64,000 nt of DNA from assembly GCA_947504045.1 (NCBI GenBank), contig CANNFY010000001.1, positions 310,001 through 374,000 of the forward strand, in the 5' to 3' direction. The translations under genes and the position numbers were made by a program. Under the pieces are notes generated by a model, which was given only the letters and a program-made list of their open reading frames with translations, did no database searches and was not told the origin of the DNA. Source of the DNA: an uncultured Maribacter sp. (GTDB lineage: Bacteria > Bacteroidota > Bacteroidia > Flavobacteriales > Flavobacteriaceae). Positions 7,820 to 16,842 of this stretch are shown here, piece after piece. Position 1 is the first letter of the stretch. Each line of letters begins with the position of its first letter.

Positions 7820-9019
7820 ATGCATAAATTCTATTTCATTACAACGTTAATAGTTCTGGGGTTAAGTTCCTGTTCTAAAGAAGAAATAATTTTTGAAGAA
7901 TCTTCTGTAACTGATGAGTTAAATGCAGAAATAATACCAATAGAAGACTCTACTCCCATTAGTATAAACCTATCTACAGCTGCTACCAAAACAAGTACAT
8001 GGGTTACCAATATGCAACAAACAAACGGATTATTAGAGAGTTCTGAAAATTCTGATTTTGTTTCTTTATATGACAATTCTTTAACAGCCTTAGTTTACCT
8101 TAAACTTGGAAAAATTACACAGGCCGAGAAAATATTTGATTTTTTTAATAGTAAACTCCATATAGAATTTTTACAAGGGTCAGGGGGTTTTTATCAATTT
8201 AGAAATAGCAATGGCGAAGAAGGTAGTAGAACTTGGATGGGAGATAACGCCTGGTTATTAATTGCCCTAAACCACTACCATAATATTACCAAAACACAAA
8301 AATATAGTACAATGGCTGCTGCTATAGAAAATTGGCTGCGTTCTTTACAGTTAGAAGATGGCGGTTTAATTGGTGGCTATAATGAAGATGGCTCGCAAAT
8401 ACCAAAAGTTACCGAAGGTATTATTACTGCTTATAATGCTGTGCAGGGTTATGACAGTTTTCATTCTAACATATTAACTTATTTAAAAAATAACCGTTGG
8501 GATAGTGAAGAAAAATTACTAATAGCATGGCCAGAAAATGAAGACTATAAATATGCTTTAGATTTACATAGCTTAAGTGCTGGTATTTTTCCTGATTTTC
8601 CTACTGAAGTATTAACAAAAATAGACCGGTATAAAACCACTCAAATTAATACTACAAATGGAGAAGAAGTTACTGGATATTCTTTTGATGAAGATAAAGA
8701 TGTAATTTGGTTAGAAGGAACTGCACAAGTTTTAGTTGCTTACCAACAAGCAAATAAAAAAGCCGAAGCCGCTTTACTTATTAATAATTTAGAAAAAACA
8801 TTTATTAATAGCGCATCTTTAAGCAATGCTCAAGGCATACCTTATACTACAAATTACGGCACAACATATGGGGCTGGGCTCTTGTGGGATCATGCGGATC
8901 TTACACCCGCAATATCTTCGTCTGTTTGGTATCTTTTTGCACAATTAGAATTTAACCCTTTAACTCTAGGAAATAATAAAAACATTCCGGATTCAGATAA
9001 ATTTTGGAACGTTAATTAA
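7820..9019 (+). CDS. Lipoprotein with alpha/alpha-toroid (six-hairpin-like) fold, unknown function
   Basis: 399 residues from the ATG at 7820, which directly gives a signal peptide and lipobox (VLGLSSC). The body has helical repeats typical of toroid glycosidases and related proteins: GDNAWLLIALNHY, a DGGLIGGYNEDG turn, DLHSLSAGIFPDFP, VIWLEGTAQVLVAY, and a C-terminal SSSVWYLFAQLEFNPL. Acidic residues beside aromatic ones (W-L-E-G-T) recall sugar-binding clefts, but I cannot name catalytic residues or a GH family. It is a single gene with its own promoter, convergent with usp. Glycan processing is a guess from fold alone. Confidence 0.65.
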   Translation: MHKFYFITTLIVLGLSSCSKEEIIFEESSVTDELNAEIIPIEDSTPISINLSTAATKTSTWVTNMQQTNGLLESSENSDFVSLYDNSLTALVYLKLGKITQAEKIFDFFNSKLHIEFLQGSGGFYQFRNSNGEEGSRTWMGDNAWLLIALNHYHNITKTQKYSTMAAAIENWLRSLQLEDGGLIGGYNEDGSQIPKVTEGIITAYNAVQGYDSFHSNILTYLKNNRWDSEEKLLIAWPENEDYKYALDLHSLSAGIFPDFPTEVLTKIDRYKTTQINTTNGEEVTGYSFDEDKDVIWLEGTAQVLVAYQQANKKAEAALLINNLEKTFINSASLSNAQGIPYTTNYGTTYGAGLLWDHADLTPAISSSVWYLFAQLEFNPLTLGNNKNIPDSDKFWNVN

Positions 9020-9022
9020 TTT

Positions 9023-9925
9023 TTATTTTTCTTGTAAGACCCTTTCTTCTTTTTTTACACTAGTAGAAGACACCATTCCTAATTCTGGAATTACTAATAA
9101 TGGTATTTGCGTATGAAAAGCTACGCGTTTTACAATAGGCTCTCTAGTCATTTTTTCCATATAACTATGTTGGTAATTAAGCATAGCTAATAAATGAATA
9201 TCTAACTCTGCACTAAAAACCTCTAAAGTTTTAGAAACAGAATTTAGTTCAGATACGGTGTGTACATAATGTTCTACATCTTTAAAATATTTACGCAACA
9301 TTCCTAAATTAAAATGCTGTAACTCTGTTAAAGCTTTTATAGAGTATTGCACATGTACAATACGTATTACAGATTTAAACGTTTTTGCCAAGGCAAGTAA
9401 AGGCTCTAATTCTGATTTAGAATAAAACCTATTTAAATCAGTAGCAAAAGCAATTTCAGAAGGTGTACTAAAATTAAAATATTGTGGTATTGCTAAAACC
9501 GGACAATTTTTAATAGATTTTATAATACGTACCGTATTACTACCCATAAAAACTTCTTCTAAACCAGAAGAACCTTTTGTTCCTGTTACAATTAAATCTA
9601 TCTTTTTTTCTTCTACAATATCTTTAATTTCATCTATAAGCAAACTAAAAGAAGATATTGTATAAAAACTATGTTTAGGGTTAGTATACTTAGTTTTTAT
9701 CCTTTTTAAAACCTCTTGCAACCCTTTTTTAGAAGCCAAAGCAATACCATCTTCTAATTGAGCTCCATTTAAAGCTGCTGCCATAAAACGGCTATTAGCA
9801 ATAGCTGGGGTATAGGTGTTTACTATATAAAAAACACATTCTTCCTCTTTAAAAAGTTCTAATGCATAGGTTGTAGCATTCCAGGAATTTTCCGAAAAAT
9901 CGGTAGGTAGTAGTATATTTTTCAT
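9023..9925 (-). CDS. Universal stress protein, tandem UspA domains, FNR-controlled
   Basis: 300 residues made of two UspA-type domains. The first begins ILLPTDFSENSWNATTYALE and contains VTGTKGSSGLEEVFMGSNT, the GxxGxxx nucleotide-binding loop; the second is less conserved and ends IPLLVIPE. Tandem Usp proteins are common beside respiratory genes. The gene starts 17 nt after a predicted transcription start that is preceded by an FNR-like box (9978-9989) at the activator position, so induction under low oxygen is likely. The molecular role of such proteins remains loosely defined. Confidence 0.9.
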   Translation of the reverse strand: MKNILLPTDFSENSWNATTYALELFKEEECVFYIVNTYTPAIANSRFMAAALNGAQLEDGIALASKKGLQEVLKRIKTKYTNPKHSFYTISSFSLLIDEIKDIVEEKKIDLIVTGTKGSSGLEEVFMGSNTVRIIKSIKNCPVLAIPQYFNFSTPSEIAFATDLNRFYSKSELEPLLALAKTFKSVIRIVHVQYSIKALTELQHFNLGMLRKYFKDVEHYVHTVSELNSVSKTLEVFSAELDIHLLAMLNYQHSYMEKMTREPIVKRVAFHTQIPLLVIPELGMVSSTSVKKEERVLQEK

Positions 9926-9946
9926 GCTATTCTTTTAACTTAGGTG

Positions 9947-9989
9947 TAAAGTTAATCTTAGCATCTTTTTTAAACTATGACAAATGTCA
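9947..9989 (-). promoter_or_regulatory. FNR-type box and -7 element for usp
   Basis: TGACAAATGTCA (9978-9989) is a palindrome apart from its two central bases. TAACTTTA (9954-9947 on the minus strand) is the -7 element. The distance from box centre to the last base of the -7 element is 36.5 nt, identical to four other promoters in this window. Confidence 0.75.
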
Positions 9990-10012
9990 GTTTTAGAATT
10001 GAAAATATTTAT

Positions 10013-10702
10013 TTAAAAACCATCTATTAAGTCTTGCAACTCTTTCTCTTTAACAATAGCCACACGTTTTCCTGAAGTTTTAAGAAGCTCTTTTTTCTTA
10101 AATTCTGATATAATACGAATGCAAGATTCTGTAGCTGTACCAACAACATTGGCTATATCCTCTCTAGATAATGTTAGATTTAAAAAACCTTCTTCATCTA
10201 CTCCATAGTTATTTTTTAAATACATAAAAGCCTCTGCCACTCTTTGTTTTACCGTTTTTTGAGACATGTTTACAATAACATCATCTGCCTCTTTTAAATC
10301 GTGAGCCATATGGCGTAAAACCTCTAAAGTAAAATCTGGGTTTTTATGCATAGTGCCTACAATTATTTCTTTAGGCACAAAACAAACCTCCACATCATTA
10401 ACCGCAATAGCACTTAAATTTGTTGGTTCTTCTACAATTACAGCACGTTGCCCCATAACTTCTCCTGTAGTGGCTAATTTTACAATTTGATCTTTACCAT
10501 TTGCGCTTAATTTTGAAAGTTTAGAAACACCGTTTCTAACACAATAAACACCATTTAGTTTTTCTCCTTCTTCAAAAAGTGCTTCTCCTTTTTTAAACTT
10601 TTTATACACCTTATTATCAGAAACTTGTTTTAATTCTTCTTTATTCATTGCTCTTAAAGAATTAAATTTTCGGACTATACAATTCTCACATCTAGTTTCC
10701 AT
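10013..10702 (-). CDS. Crp/Fnr family transcription regulator, FNR-like
   Basis: 229 residues: an N-terminal cyclic-nucleotide-binding-like domain (about 25-140), dimer helix and a C-terminal winged HTH with LSREDIANVVGTATESCIRI. In the recognition helix Glu and Arg of the FNR E-xxx-R pattern are kept while the intervening Ser is Ile. The N-terminus has RCENC (CxxC), and Cys residues recur in YCVRNG and VCFVPKE, so an iron-sulphur oxygen sensor is possible, though the third N-terminal Cys of E. coli FNR is not evident. It is divergent from ccoI and is the natural candidate to bind the five TGAYAWWTRTCA boxes. A TAATTTTG element at 10733-10726 may drive it. Confidence 0.88.
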   Translation of the reverse strand: METRCENCIVRKFNSLRAMNKEELKQVSDNKVYKKFKKGEALFEEGEKLNGVYCVRNGVSKLSKLSANGKDQIVKLATTGEVMGQRAVIVEEPTNLSAIAVNDVEVCFVPKEIIVGTMHKNPDFTLEVLRHMAHDLKEADDVIVNMSQKTVKQRVAEAFMYLKNNYGVDEEGFLNLTLSREDIANVVGTATESCIRIISEFKKKELLKTSGKRVAIVKEKELQDLIDGF

Positions 10703-10755
10703 ACCTATTTTTTTCCTAACACCACAAAATTAAACGTAACTGCATAAACAAAACC

Positions 10756-10798
10756 TGACAAATATCATGTTTTTCCCATATGCTTATAACAACCTTTG
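10756..10798 (+). promoter_or_regulatory. FNR-type box and -7 element for ccoI
   Basis: TGACAAATATCA (10756-10767) and AACCTTTG (10791-10798), centre to end 36.5 nt. The box lies in the divergent region with the fnr-like gene; seen from that gene it is 35.5 nt from TAATTTTG, so autoregulation is possible. Confidence 0.75.
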
Positions 10799-10814
10799 TA
10801 TCAGGTATTAGCAA

Positions 10815-13217
10815 ATGTTTAATAAAATGGAAAAATGTTACCACTGTGGTGATTCTTGCTTACAAGTTACAATAGATTTTGATGAAAAAAAATTCTGTTG
10901 CAATGGTTGTAAAACGGTTTACGAAATTTTCTCTACTAATAACTTATCTTATTATTATGATATAGAATCCTCTGCAGGAGCCACACCTAAAATTGTAGAA
11001 GGTAAATATGACTTTTTAGAAAATTCTGAAATTACAGACAAGCTTTTAGAATTTAAAGACACTAGTATTCAAATAATAAATTTATATATACCTCATATAC
11101 ATTGTAGTTCTTGTATTTGGGTGTTAGAAAATCTAAACAAATTAAATTCTGGAATAACTAATTCTCAAGTAGATTTTCCTAAAAAAATGGTTCGTATTAC
11201 GTATAATCCGAAAACCATTTCTTTAAAAGCCATTGCTATGTTACTGTCGCGCATTGGTTATGAGCCTACTATTTCTTTAGAAGATTACACCACAACTAAA
11301 AAAAGTACCAACAACACATTACTTTATAAATTAGGCGTTGCAGGTTTTGCTTTTGGCAATGTTATGTTTTTATCTTTTCCTGAATATTTTGATCTAGCCT
11401 CTAGTGCCCAAAATGGCGGCGAATTTTGGTTAAACAAATACCAAGATATTTTCCGATGGATTATGTTTACTTTTTCTCTTCCTGTGGTTTTTTATGCTGC
11501 ACAAGATTATTTTATATCGGCATATAAAGGAATAAGGTCTAGGCTTTTAAATATTGATGTTCCTATTGCGCTTGGAATTTTAGTTTTGTTTTTAAGAAGT
11601 ACAATAGAAATAATTTTAAAATGGGGACCTGGTTTTTTTGACAGCTTAACAGGTCTTGTATTCTTTTTACTACTAGGAAAATTTTTTCAACAAAAAACCT
11701 ACTCTTTTTTATCTTTTGAAAGAGATTATAAATCCTATTTCCCTATTGCTGTTACACGTATTCTTAAAAATGGCAAAGAAGAAAACACCCAAGTTTACAA
11801 TATAAAAAGGGGAGACAAAATACTTATTAGAAATGAAGAGCTTATACCTGTAGATGGTATTTTACTAAGCAAGCACACCCAAATAGATTATAGTTTTGTT
11901 ACTGGAGAATCTGAACCCGTAACAAAAGTTTCTGGAGACAAAGTTTTTGCAGGAGGCAAGCAATTAAATAGTGCTATAGAAATGGAAGCCCTAAAATCTG
12001 TTTCTCAAAGTTACCTTACACAACTATGGAGTAACTCTATTTTTAAGCACAACAAATCCAGTGCATTTCAATCTATTACAGATAGTATTGGAAAACGTTT
12101 TACTGTAGGCGTTTTAAGCATTGCTTTTTTAGCTACTATTTTCTGGTTTTTTTATAACCCAAGTATGGCATTAAATGTATTTACAGCTGTTTTAATAATT
12201 GCTTGCCCATGCGCAATTGCACTAGCCTCGCCTTTTACACTCGGAAATATGTTACGCATTTTTGGGAAAAATAAATTTTACTTAAAAGATACTTATACTA
12301 TAGAACAACTTGCTAAAATAGACACTGCAATTTTTGATAAAACAGGTACTATTACTACTGCAAAAAAAAATACTATTACCTATGAAGGTTACACACTAAC
12401 AAAAGAAGAAGAATCTTTATTAAAAAACACACTTCGTTCCTCCAATCACCCTTTAAGTAGATCTTTATATAATATGCTTTTAGAACAAAATATTGTAACA
12501 TTAGACGAATATGAAGAACATTTAGGAAAAGGAATAATAGGAACAAAAAAGAATGCTACAATAAAAATTGGTTCGGCAAGCTTTGTTAAAAACGCCAGTA
12601 CAAAAGAAGTGAATAACACTGCAGTACACATTAGTAGCAACAACAATTACAAAGGAAAATTTGTTTTTAAAAATGAGTATAGAAAAGGGGTTTCTAAGTT
12701 ATTTAAAACAATGTCTAACACCTTACAGCTTGCAATATTATCTGGAGATAATGCTGGCGAAAAAAATAGGCTAGAAAAATTACTCCCAAAACTTACTCCG
12801 CTATTTTTTAATCAAAAACCAGAAGATAAATTAGAGTTTATAAGATCGCTTCAAGACCAAGGAAAAACGGTAATGATGGTTGGTGATGGTCTAAATGATG
12901 CTGGAGCTTTAGCCCAAAGTAATGTTGGCATTGCTATATCAGAAAATGTAAATGTTTTTTCTCCTGCATGCGATGGCATTTTAGATGCTACAAAATTTCA
13001 GGAATTATACACTTATATCCTAGCTTCTAAAAAAGCTATAAAAATAATAAAATGGAGTTTTCTACTCTCTTTATTTTACAATATTATAGGGTTATACTTT
13101 GCCATTACAGGACAATTAGAGCCCGTAATAGCTGCCATATTAATGCCTTTAAGTTCTATAAGCGTGGTTGCATTTACTACAATTGCTACCAACCTATTAG
13201 GTGAAAAATTACGCTAA
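10815..13217 (+). CDS. ccoI: Copper-translocating P-type ATPase CcoI/FixI
   Basis: 800 residues. It opens with a Cys-rich metal-binding module (CYHCGDSC ... FCCNGCKTVYEIF), then an HMA domain with IHCSSCIWVLENL, membrane segments, the phosphatase TGES-like TGESEPVTK, the CPC ion-binding motif (IACPCAIALASP), the phosphorylation site FDKTGTIT and GDGLNDAGAL. This arrangement is that of the CopA2/FixI subgroup, which exports copper for cbb3 oxidase assembly. A second ATG at 10827 (MEKCYHCGD) is an alternative start; the predicted transcription start lies near 10803. It heads the cco genes and carries its own FNR box. Confidence 0.93.
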   Translation: MFNKMEKCYHCGDSCLQVTIDFDEKKFCCNGCKTVYEIFSTNNLSYYYDIESSAGATPKIVEGKYDFLENSEITDKLLEFKDTSIQIINLYIPHIHCSSCIWVLENLNKLNSGITNSQVDFPKKMVRITYNPKTISLKAIAMLLSRIGYEPTISLEDYTTTKKSTNNTLLYKLGVAGFAFGNVMFLSFPEYFDLASSAQNGGEFWLNKYQDIFRWIMFTFSLPVVFYAAQDYFISAYKGIRSRLLNIDVPIALGILVLFLRSTIEIILKWGPGFFDSLTGLVFFLLLGKFFQQKTYSFLSFERDYKSYFPIAVTRILKNGKEENTQVYNIKRGDKILIRNEELIPVDGILLSKHTQIDYSFVTGESEPVTKVSGDKVFAGGKQLNSAIEMEALKSVSQSYLTQLWSNSIFKHNKSSAFQSITDSIGKRFTVGVLSIAFLATIFWFFYNPSMALNVFTAVLIIACPCAIALASPFTLGNMLRIFGKNKFYLKDTYTIEQLAKIDTAIFDKTGTITTAKKNTITYEGYTLTKEEESLLKNTLRSSNHPLSRSLYNMLLEQNIVTLDEYEEHLGKGIIGTKKNATIKIGSASFVKNASTKEVNNTAVHISSNNNYKGKFVFKNEYRKGVSKLFKTMSNTLQLAILSGDNAGEKNRLEKLLPKLTPLFFNQKPEDKLEFIRSLQDQGKTVMMVGDGLNDAGALAQSNVGIAISENVNVFSPACDGILDATKFQELYTYILASKKAIKIIKWSFLLSLFYNIIGLYFAITGQLEPVIAAILMPLSSISVVAFTTIATNLLGEKLR

Positions 13218-13248
13218 AAAAGCAGTTTTCAAAAATAATTTTAAAACC

Positions 13249-13291
13249 TGATAAATGTCATATAATAGGTGTTATAGCAGACGTAATTTTA
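13249..13291 (+). promoter_or_regulatory. FNR-type box and -7 element for ccoS-ccoNOQP
   Basis: TGATAAATGTCA (13249-13260) and TAATTTTA (13284-13291), centre to end 36.5 nt. This gives the structural oxidase genes a promoter of their own in addition to the one before ccoI. Confidence 0.72.
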
Positions 13292-13310
13292 CACTGTAAA
13301 TCAGGTAGGT

Positions 13311-13505
13311 ATGAGCGTTATATATGTATTATTAACCATAAGTATTATTGTTGCTATTCTTTTTTTTGCAGCTTTTATTTTTTCTGTAAAAAATGGGCAA
13401 TATGAAGATTCTTATACCCCGTCTGTACGCATGCTTTTTGAGGATGAACTTGTTGCAAAAGCTACAAAAGAAAAAGACACTACAAATAAATATCCAACTA
13501 AATAA
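13311..13505 (+). CDS. ccoS: cbb3 oxidase maturation protein CcoS
   Basis: 64 residues with a single N-terminal membrane helix (VIYVLLTISIIVAILFFAAF) followed by SVKNGQYED and a short soluble tail; this N-terminal pattern defines CcoS/FixS. CcoS is needed to insert cofactors into cbb3 oxidase. It lies 14 nt before ccoNO and about 90 nt after ccoI, behind its own FNR-type promoter. Confidence 0.9.
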   Translation: MSVIYVLLTISIIVAILFFAAFIFSVKNGQYEDSYTPSVRMLFEDELVAKATKEKDTTNKYPTK

Positions 13506-13519
13506 AAGAGTAATTAATT

Positions 13520-15721
13520 ATGGAAGTACAACAGTTTTATTACGATAATAAAATCGTAAAAAATTTCCTTTATGCCACAATGTTTTGGGGTATAATAGGA
13601 ATGTCCGTAGGACTATTATTAGCCTTTATGTTTTTGTTCCCTAATGTAACAGATGGCATACCTTGGCTTAGTTTTGGTCGCTTGCGTCCTTTACATACAA
13701 ATGCCGTTATTTTCGCCTTTGTAGGTAATGCAATTTTTGCAGGAGTTTACTACTCTACACAACGCTTACTTAAAGCCAGAATGTTTAGCGATTTTTTAAG
13801 CAAATTTAATTTCTGGGGATGGCAACTTATTATTGTTGCAGCAGCAATTACTCTACCATTAGGGTATACAACATCTAAAGAATATGCGGAACTGGAGTGG
13901 CCTATAGATATTGCTATTGCTTTAGTTTGGGTTGCTTTTGGAGTAAACCTAATTGGTACCATGATAAAAAGAAGACAACGCCATTTATATGTTGCCATCT
14001 GGTTTTATGCGGGCACATTTGTAACGGTAGCCGTACTACATATATTTAACAGTTTAGAACTTCCGGTAAGTGCTTTAAAAAGTTATTCTGTTTACGCAGG
14101 TGTACAAGATGCTTTGGTACAATGGTGGTATGGGCATAATGCCGTAGCATTTTTCTTAACTACGCCATTCTTAGGGCTTATGTATTATTTTGTTCCTAAA
14201 GCCGCTAATAGACCTGTTTATTCGTATAAACTTTCTATTGTTCACTTTTGGTCTTTAATATTTATTTATATCTGGGCAGGACCACACCATTTACTATATT
14301 CTTCTTTACCAGATTGGGCACAAAATTTAGGTGTTGCATTTTCTATTATGCTTATTGCTCCTTCTTGGGGCGGTATGATAAATGGATTATTAACTCTAAG
14401 AGGTGCCTGGGATAAAGTAAGAACAGACCCAACCTTAAAATTTATGGTTGTAGCTATTACTGGCTATGGTATGGCAACGTTTGAAGGACCTATGCTTTCA
14501 TTAAAAAATGTAAATGCTATTGCTCATTTTAGTGATTGGATTATTGCTCACGTGCACGTAGGTGCATTAGCTTGGAATGGCTTTATGACTTTTGGAATGA
14601 TCTATTGGTTAGCTCCAAAAATGTTTAAAACCAAATTATATTCTAATGGTTTAGCAAACTTCCATTTCTGGATTGGCACACTAGGTATTATTCTATATGC
14701 ATTACCAATGTATGTTGCTGGTTTTTTACAAGCATTAATGTGGAAAGAGTTTAATCCTGATGGTACTTTAGCGTATGGAAACTTCTTAGAAACTGTTACC
14801 GAAATTATACCAATGTACTGGATGCGTGCAATAGGTGGCTCTCTATATATAATTGGTGCGTTAGTAATGGTATACAATATTGTATTAACTATAAAATCTG
14901 GCGTAAAAGTTGAAGACGAATTAGCAGAAGCTGCTCCTCTTACTAGAGTTTCTAAAAAGAGAACTGCTGGCGAAACTTTTCACACTTGGTTAGAGCGTAA
15001 GCCAATACAATTAACCATTTTGGCTACTGTTGCTATTTTAATAGGTGGTATTATTCAAATTATACCAACTATTATGGTAAAATCTAACATACCAACAATT
15101 ACCAGTGTAAAACCATATACACCGTTAGAATTAGAAGGCAGAGATTTATACATAAGAGAAGGTTGTGTTGGTTGCCATTCGCAAATGGTTAGACCATTTA
15201 GAAGTGAGGTAGAACGTTACGGAGAATATGCAAAAGCAGGAGAGTTTGTATATGACCATCCATTCTTATGGGGTAGTAAACGTACCGGGCCAGACTTATT
15301 ACGTGTTGGAGGTAAATACTCAGACAACTGGCATTTAAACCATATGTACGACCCACAAAGTACCTCCTCTGGTTCTATTATGCCAGCATACCAATGGTTG
15401 GTAAGAGACAAGCATGATCGTAGTGGCGTACAAGCAAAAATGCAAGCTATGGTTAGCTTAGGAGTACCTTATACAGAAGATGACATTGCCTTAGCAAATA
15501 TTTCTATGGAAAAACAAGCAGAAAAGATTGAGAAAAACCTTTATGCAGATCCAGATTTTGCTAAAAGCTATGAACAAGATAAAAAATATGCTGCAGAAAA
15601 CGGACAAGATTTTGTAGAGATGCGAGACAGAGAAATAGTCTCTCTTATTGCGTATCTACAACGTTTAGGAACCGATATAAAAGTTAAAGAAACCGGAGAA
15701 TTAATTTCTGAAAATAAATAA
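13520..15721 (+). CDS. ccoNO: cbb3 cytochrome c oxidase, fused subunits I and II (CcoNO)
   Basis: 733 residues. Residues 1-470 are the haem-copper catalytic subunit with about twelve helices: RPLHTNAVIFAF, WYGHNAVAFF and the GPHHLLYSS pair for CuB and haem ligands, and AHVHVGALAWNG. A linker helix (about 495-515) leads to the CcoO part with the c-type haem site EGCVGCHSQM and a later SGSIMPAYQWL that supplies the Met ligand region. The fusion of the two subunits is normal in Bacteroidota. The enzyme reduces oxygen at high affinity and pumps protons in the inner membrane. Confidence 0.95.
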   Translation: MEVQQFYYDNKIVKNFLYATMFWGIIGMSVGLLLAFMFLFPNVTDGIPWLSFGRLRPLHTNAVIFAFVGNAIFAGVYYSTQRLLKARMFSDFLSKFNFWGWQLIIVAAAITLPLGYTTSKEYAELEWPIDIAIALVWVAFGVNLIGTMIKRRQRHLYVAIWFYAGTFVTVAVLHIFNSLELPVSALKSYSVYAGVQDALVQWWYGHNAVAFFLTTPFLGLMYYFVPKAANRPVYSYKLSIVHFWSLIFIYIWAGPHHLLYSSLPDWAQNLGVAFSIMLIAPSWGGMINGLLTLRGAWDKVRTDPTLKFMVVAITGYGMATFEGPMLSLKNVNAIAHFSDWIIAHVHVGALAWNGFMTFGMIYWLAPKMFKTKLYSNGLANFHFWIGTLGIILYALPMYVAGFLQALMWKEFNPDGTLAYGNFLETVTEIIPMYWMRAIGGSLYIIGALVMVYNIVLTIKSGVKVEDELAEAAPLTRVSKKRTAGETFHTWLERKPIQLTILATVAILIGGIIQIIPTIMVKSNIPTITSVKPYTPLELEGRDLYIREGCVGCHSQMVRPFRSEVERYGEYAKAGEFVYDHPFLWGSKRTGPDLLRVGGKYSDNWHLNHMYDPQSTSSGSIMPAYQWLVRDKHDRSGVQAKMQAMVSLGVPYTEDDIALANISMEKQAEKIEKNLYADPDFAKSYEQDKKYAAENGQDFVEMRDREIVSLIAYLQRLGTDIKVKETGELISENK

Positions 15722-15724
15722 GCT

Positions 15725-15913
15725 ATGTTAAAATTTGTCAAAGGATACATGGAAACTATAGACGGTGTTGCAACATACCCAATGCTATCTTTATTAATCT
15801 TCTTTTTCTTTTTTGTTATTCTTTTTTGGTGGGTACTTACTGCTTCAAAAGAACACATAAAAGAAGTAAGTAATATTCCATTAGAAAATAATAACCAACC
15901 TAAAAATAATTAA
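15725..15913 (+). CDS. ccoQ: CcoQ/FixQ-like small subunit
   Basis: 62 residues with one membrane helix (MLSLLIFFFFFVILFWWVL) and a short polar tail, in the standard position between ccoNO (3 nt away) and ccoP (1 nt away). The assignment rests on size, topology and position more than on sequence. CcoQ stabilises the oxidase complex. Confidence 0.8.
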   Translation: MLKFVKGYMETIDGVATYPMLSLLIFFFFFVILFWWVLTASKEHIKEVSNIPLENNNQPKNN

Positions 15914-15914
15914 T

Positions 15915-16802
15915 ATGAAAAATATAGCACCCTGGTGGATTAGAATTCCTGTTATTTTTTTCCTCGTTTTTGGAACAATGGAGTACTTTATAGATTCCGG
16001 AGCTAAACCTGCGTTTATAGAATACCCTATTACCCTACTCTTTTTAATCGTTGTTTTATTTCTTTTAATAGCAATAGAAGTAATATTAAAAGCTATAGAA
16101 AATGTATTCTTTCAAACCTTATCCGAAGATGCAAAAAAACGCTATTTAGAATCTAAAAATAAAAAGTGGAATTACGGTTCTAACTTATATAAAAAGCTAA
16201 CAAAAAATAGACCCATTGAAGAAGAAGGAGAAATAGTTCTAGATCACAATTATGATGGTATTAGAGAGCTAGATAACACGTTACCACCATGGTGGGTTTA
16301 TATGTTTTACGGGACCATAATTTTTGCTATAGTTTACTTATTACGTTTTCATGTTTTTAATGATTATGATCAAAGTTTAGAGTATGAGCAAGAAGTAGCC
16401 GCAGCACAAATTGCAATCGAAGAATATAAAAAAACTGCTAAAAATTTGGTTGATGCTAGCACGGTAGAGCTATTAACAGAGGCTTCTGATATTAAGTCCG
16501 GTCAAGCCATTTTTACAGCAAACTGTATTGCTTGTCATATGGCAGATGGTGGTGGCGGTATTGGCCCTAACCTTACCGATAAAAATTGGATACTTGGCGG
16601 AGGTATTAAAAATGTATTTACAACAATATCTGAAGGTGGCCGAGACGGTAAAGGAATGGTAGCATGGAAACAAAGTTTAAAACCAGTAGAAATTGCTCAG
16701 GTTGCAAGTTATGTACTTGTAGAAATTAATGGCAAAGAACCTGCAAATCCTAAAGCCCCAGAAGGAGATATCTGGGAAGAGCCAAACACAACACAAGAAT
16801 AA
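15915..16802 (+). CDS. ccoP: cbb3 oxidase subunit III CcoP, one c-type haem
   Basis: 295 residues: two N-terminal helices, a cytoplasmic segment, then NTLPPWWVYMFYGTIIFAIV, the conserved FixP membrane helix, and a periplasmic cytochrome domain with FTANCIACHMADGGGG and the Met-ligand stretch GKGMVAWKQ. Only one CxxCH motif is present, whereas proteobacterial CcoP has two; single-haem versions with an extra N-terminal membrane part are known in Bacteroidota. It passes electrons from soluble cytochromes to CcoO. Followed closely by ccoG. Confidence 0.92.
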   Translation: MKNIAPWWIRIPVIFFLVFGTMEYFIDSGAKPAFIEYPITLLFLIVVLFLLIAIEVILKAIENVFFQTLSEDAKKRYLESKNKKWNYGSNLYKKLTKNRPIEEEGEIVLDHNYDGIRELDNTLPPWWVYMFYGTIIFAIVYLLRFHVFNDYDQSLEYEQEVAAAQIAIEEYKKTAKNLVDASTVELLTEASDIKSGQAIFTANCIACHMADGGGGIGPNLTDKNWILGGGIKNVFTTISEGGRDGKGMVAWKQSLKPVEIAQVASYVLVEINGKEPANPKAPEGDIWEEPNTTQE

Positions 16803-16842
16803 TATTTATAAAACTAGAATGTACTATTAAGAAGCGTTTGTA

